13,423 bases of DNA, taken from NCBI GenBank assembly GCA_900554605.1, contig USHU01000012.1, positions 1 to 13,423 on the forward strand, read 5' to 3'. Positions 11,914 to 13,423 of the stretch are shown in pieces (positions within the stretch are counted from its first letter, which is position 1; every line of letters begins with the position of its first letter). Source of the DNA: an uncultured Actinomyces sp. Its GTDB lineage: Bacteria; Actinomycetota; Actinomycetes; Actinomycetales; Actinomycetaceae. The notes beneath the pieces are model-generated. The model searched no databases. It was not told the origin of the DNA and was given only the letters and a program-made list of their open reading frames with translations. The position numbers and the translations under genes are program-made.

Positions 11914-13423
11914 ATGTATGTCCTGACCCGTGAAGATGCCCGCCAACGCTCTGCTTCCATTAAGGTACGACACATCGATGTGTCCCTCGATCTGAGCGGA
12001 GCGACGCATGAGTCGCTTTTCCCCGTATGTTCGCATATCACTCTTGTGACGGCCAGCCCCGATCTTTTCATTGATTGTGCAGGGAGCGTTCAGCAGGTCA
12101 GCGTTAATGGAATCGCAGTGCTATACACGCACGATGGCGAGCGGATCGACCTACACGAATTGCCAACAGGCCAAGAAATCACTATCTGTGTTGAGGCTCA
12201 GTGTCGATATTCGACAACGGGGGAGGGGCTGCATCGCTATCGTGATCCCGAAGATGGGCGTTACTACCTCTACACACAATTTGAACCAGAAGACGCTCAC
12301 CGGGCATGGCCCTGTTTCGACCAGCCTGACATCAAGCCCCAGTGGACCTTCCACGTGATTGCCCCATCTTCTTGGGTCGTTACTTCAAATGGAGTTGCGA
12401 CGACGGTGGCCATGGAGGATGAAAACACGCGGTGGGACTTTTCAACGACGCCACCTCTGTCGAGCTACATCACGGCCGTTGTCGCCGGTCAGTGGGCTGT
12501 TATTGATGGGGGAACGTGGAAAGGTAGCGCGGGAGATGGCGCCTCGGCCTGTCTCGAGTTGCGTCTGATGTGTCGGCAAGCGCTTGCTGGAGCGATGGAT
12601 AGCGACGATATCCTGACGGTTACGCGCGCCGGCCTCGATCACTATCACGCGCGTTACGGGTATACCTATCCTTGGGGAAGCTACGACCAGATTTTCGTAC
12701 CCGAATATAACCTCGGGGCAATGGAAAACCCGGGCTGCGTGACATTTACGGAGAGCTATCTGAGCCGAGATACTCCTTCTTTCGCTCTTCGACAAAAACG
12801 AGCAAACACAATCCTTCACGAAATGTGCCACATGTGGTTCGGTGATCTTGTGACTCCCGCTTGGTGGGACAACCTGTGGTTGAAGGAGTCCTTTGCCGAA
12901 AATCAAGGAACGACTTCGGCAGCACAAGCAACTGTCTACACGGGGGAGTGGGCGTCCTTTGCCATCGGCCGTAAAGCCTGGGCCTATGCCCAAGACCAAT
13001 ACCCGACAACGCATCCGATCGTTGCCGATATCCCCGATATCCCGGCTGCGACGAATAATTTTGACGGCATCACCTATGCGAAGGGCGCCTCCGTGCTCAA
13101 GCAACTCGTTGCGTGGGTTGGCGAAGATGCCTTTTATCACGGCGTTCGCTTGTACTTCCAGCGCCACGCGAACGGTGCAACGAACCTTGATGACCTATTA
13201 GCCGCACTGGAAGAAGCCAGCGGTTACGATCTTGCATCGTGGAAGGATGCGTGGCTTTTAACCACGGGGCCTTCGAAGCTTTCCGTGAAATCAACCAATG
13301 ATGCAGACGGAAGAGTTACATCTCTGAGCCTCGTGCAGGAAGGCCTCCCGCGTCCTCACTGCCTGAATATCTCGTATTGGACACTTCAAGACGACGCCCT
13401 TCAATGCGTCACAAAGGATCGAG
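11914..13423 (+). CDS. pepN: Aminopeptidase N, M1 zinc metallopeptidase (3' end cut off)
   Basis: Cytosolic metallo-aminopeptidase removing N-terminal residues from peptides during protein turnover. 503 codons are visible; the frame is open at the right edge, so the C-terminal domains (the family is about 850 aa) are missing. The exopeptidase motif GAMEN is at residues 268-272. The zinc site is HEMCH at 302-306 with Glu325 18 residues later (HExxH-18-E) in WWDNLWLKESFAE. The catalytic tyrosine is likely Tyr388 in YAKGASVL. The fourth residue of HExxH is Cys, where Ala is usual, but the ligands are intact. The opening MYVLTREDARQRSASIKV matches the actinobacterial family start, supporting ATG at 11914. 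It is divergent from murE across 77 bp. Confidence 0.95.
   Translation, partial: MYVLTREDARQRSASIKVRHIDVSLDLSGATHESLFPVCSHITLVTASPDLFIDCAGSVQQVSVNGIAVLYTHDGERIDLHELPTGQEITICVEAQCRYSTTGEGLHRYRDPEDGRYYLYTQFEPEDAHRAWPCFDQPDIKPQWTFHVIAPSSWVVTSNGVATTVAMEDENTRWDFSTTPPLSSYITAVVAGQWAVIDGGTWKGSAGDGASACLELRLMCRQALAGAMDSDDILTVTRAGLDHYHARYGYTYPWGSYDQIFVPEYNLGAMENPGCVTFTESYLSRDTPSFALRQKRANTILHEMCHMWFGDLVTPAWWDNLWLKESFAENQGTTSAAQATVYTGEWASFAIGRKAWAYAQDQYPTTHPIVADIPDIPAATNNFDGITYAKGASVLKQLVAWVGEDAFYHGVRLYFQRHANGATNLDDLLAALEEASGYDLASWKDAWLLTTGPSKLSVKSTNDADGRVTSLSLVQEGLPRPHCLNISYWTLQDDALQCVTKDR

Noticed and set aside
12442..13167. A 241-codon minus-strand open frame
   Set aside because: It lies wholly antisense to pepN, whose zinc site and GAMEN motif are in the other strand's frame. 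The minus product shows no domain-like pattern.

Overview
The window is ordinary actinobacterial chromosome of mid GC content, most like the Actinomycetaceae. The strongest sign is the block parA - scpA - scpB - rluB - tyrA - cmk, which matches the conserved actinobacterial order parA-scpA-scpB-rluB-cmk-der with tyrA added. Other signs are GTG starts, candidate leaderless promoters with the -10 box 6-7 nt before the start codon, an exported amidase with LGFP-type cell-wall repeats, and a PepN of the actinobacterial type. No species is claimed.

Layout. (1) 1-4850, plus strand: a tight, translationally coupled operon. It joins chromosome organisation (ParA-like ATPase, kleisin ScpA, ScpB), rRNA pseudouridylation (RluB), tyrosine synthesis (TyrA with an ACT domain) and pyrimidine nucleotide supply (Cmk). 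Four junctions are overlaps (17 bp, then ATGA, GTGA and GTGA), and tyrA and cmk are 2 bp apart. (2) 4851-5474: a hairpin over a candidate tRNA promoter, a tRNA-Pro(GGG), a perfect-stem intrinsic terminator, then about 420 bp with no intact gene but with decayed coding fragments, one of which looks like the C-terminal sorting signal of a wall-anchored surface protein. (3) 5475-8276: a large secreted N-acetylmuramoyl-L-alanine amidase (PGRP fold) with four roughly 105-residue LGFP super-repeats; an in-frame TGA at 8145 cuts off the last half-repeat. (4) 8304-8747: a small, unrecognised cytosolic protein. (5) 8769-11836, minus strand: der and murE, 26 bp apart, probably one transcript. (6) 11914 to the right edge, plus strand: pepN, divergent from murE across a 77-bp double promoter region, cut by the window end.

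The region between cmk and der looks rearranged. In many actinobacteria der lies directly after cmk on the same strand. Here it is on the opposite strand, about 5.4 kb away, and the gap holds a tRNA, gene debris, a wall amidase and a small orphan gene. That is where variable content is most likely. I see no CRISPR array, insertion sequence, integrase or phage gene. I found no clearly new multi-gene system. The best leads are the TGA-interrupted repeat protein with its small neighbour, the decayed sorting-signal remnant beside the tRNA, the leaderless-promoter pattern, and the divergent motifs of MurE.
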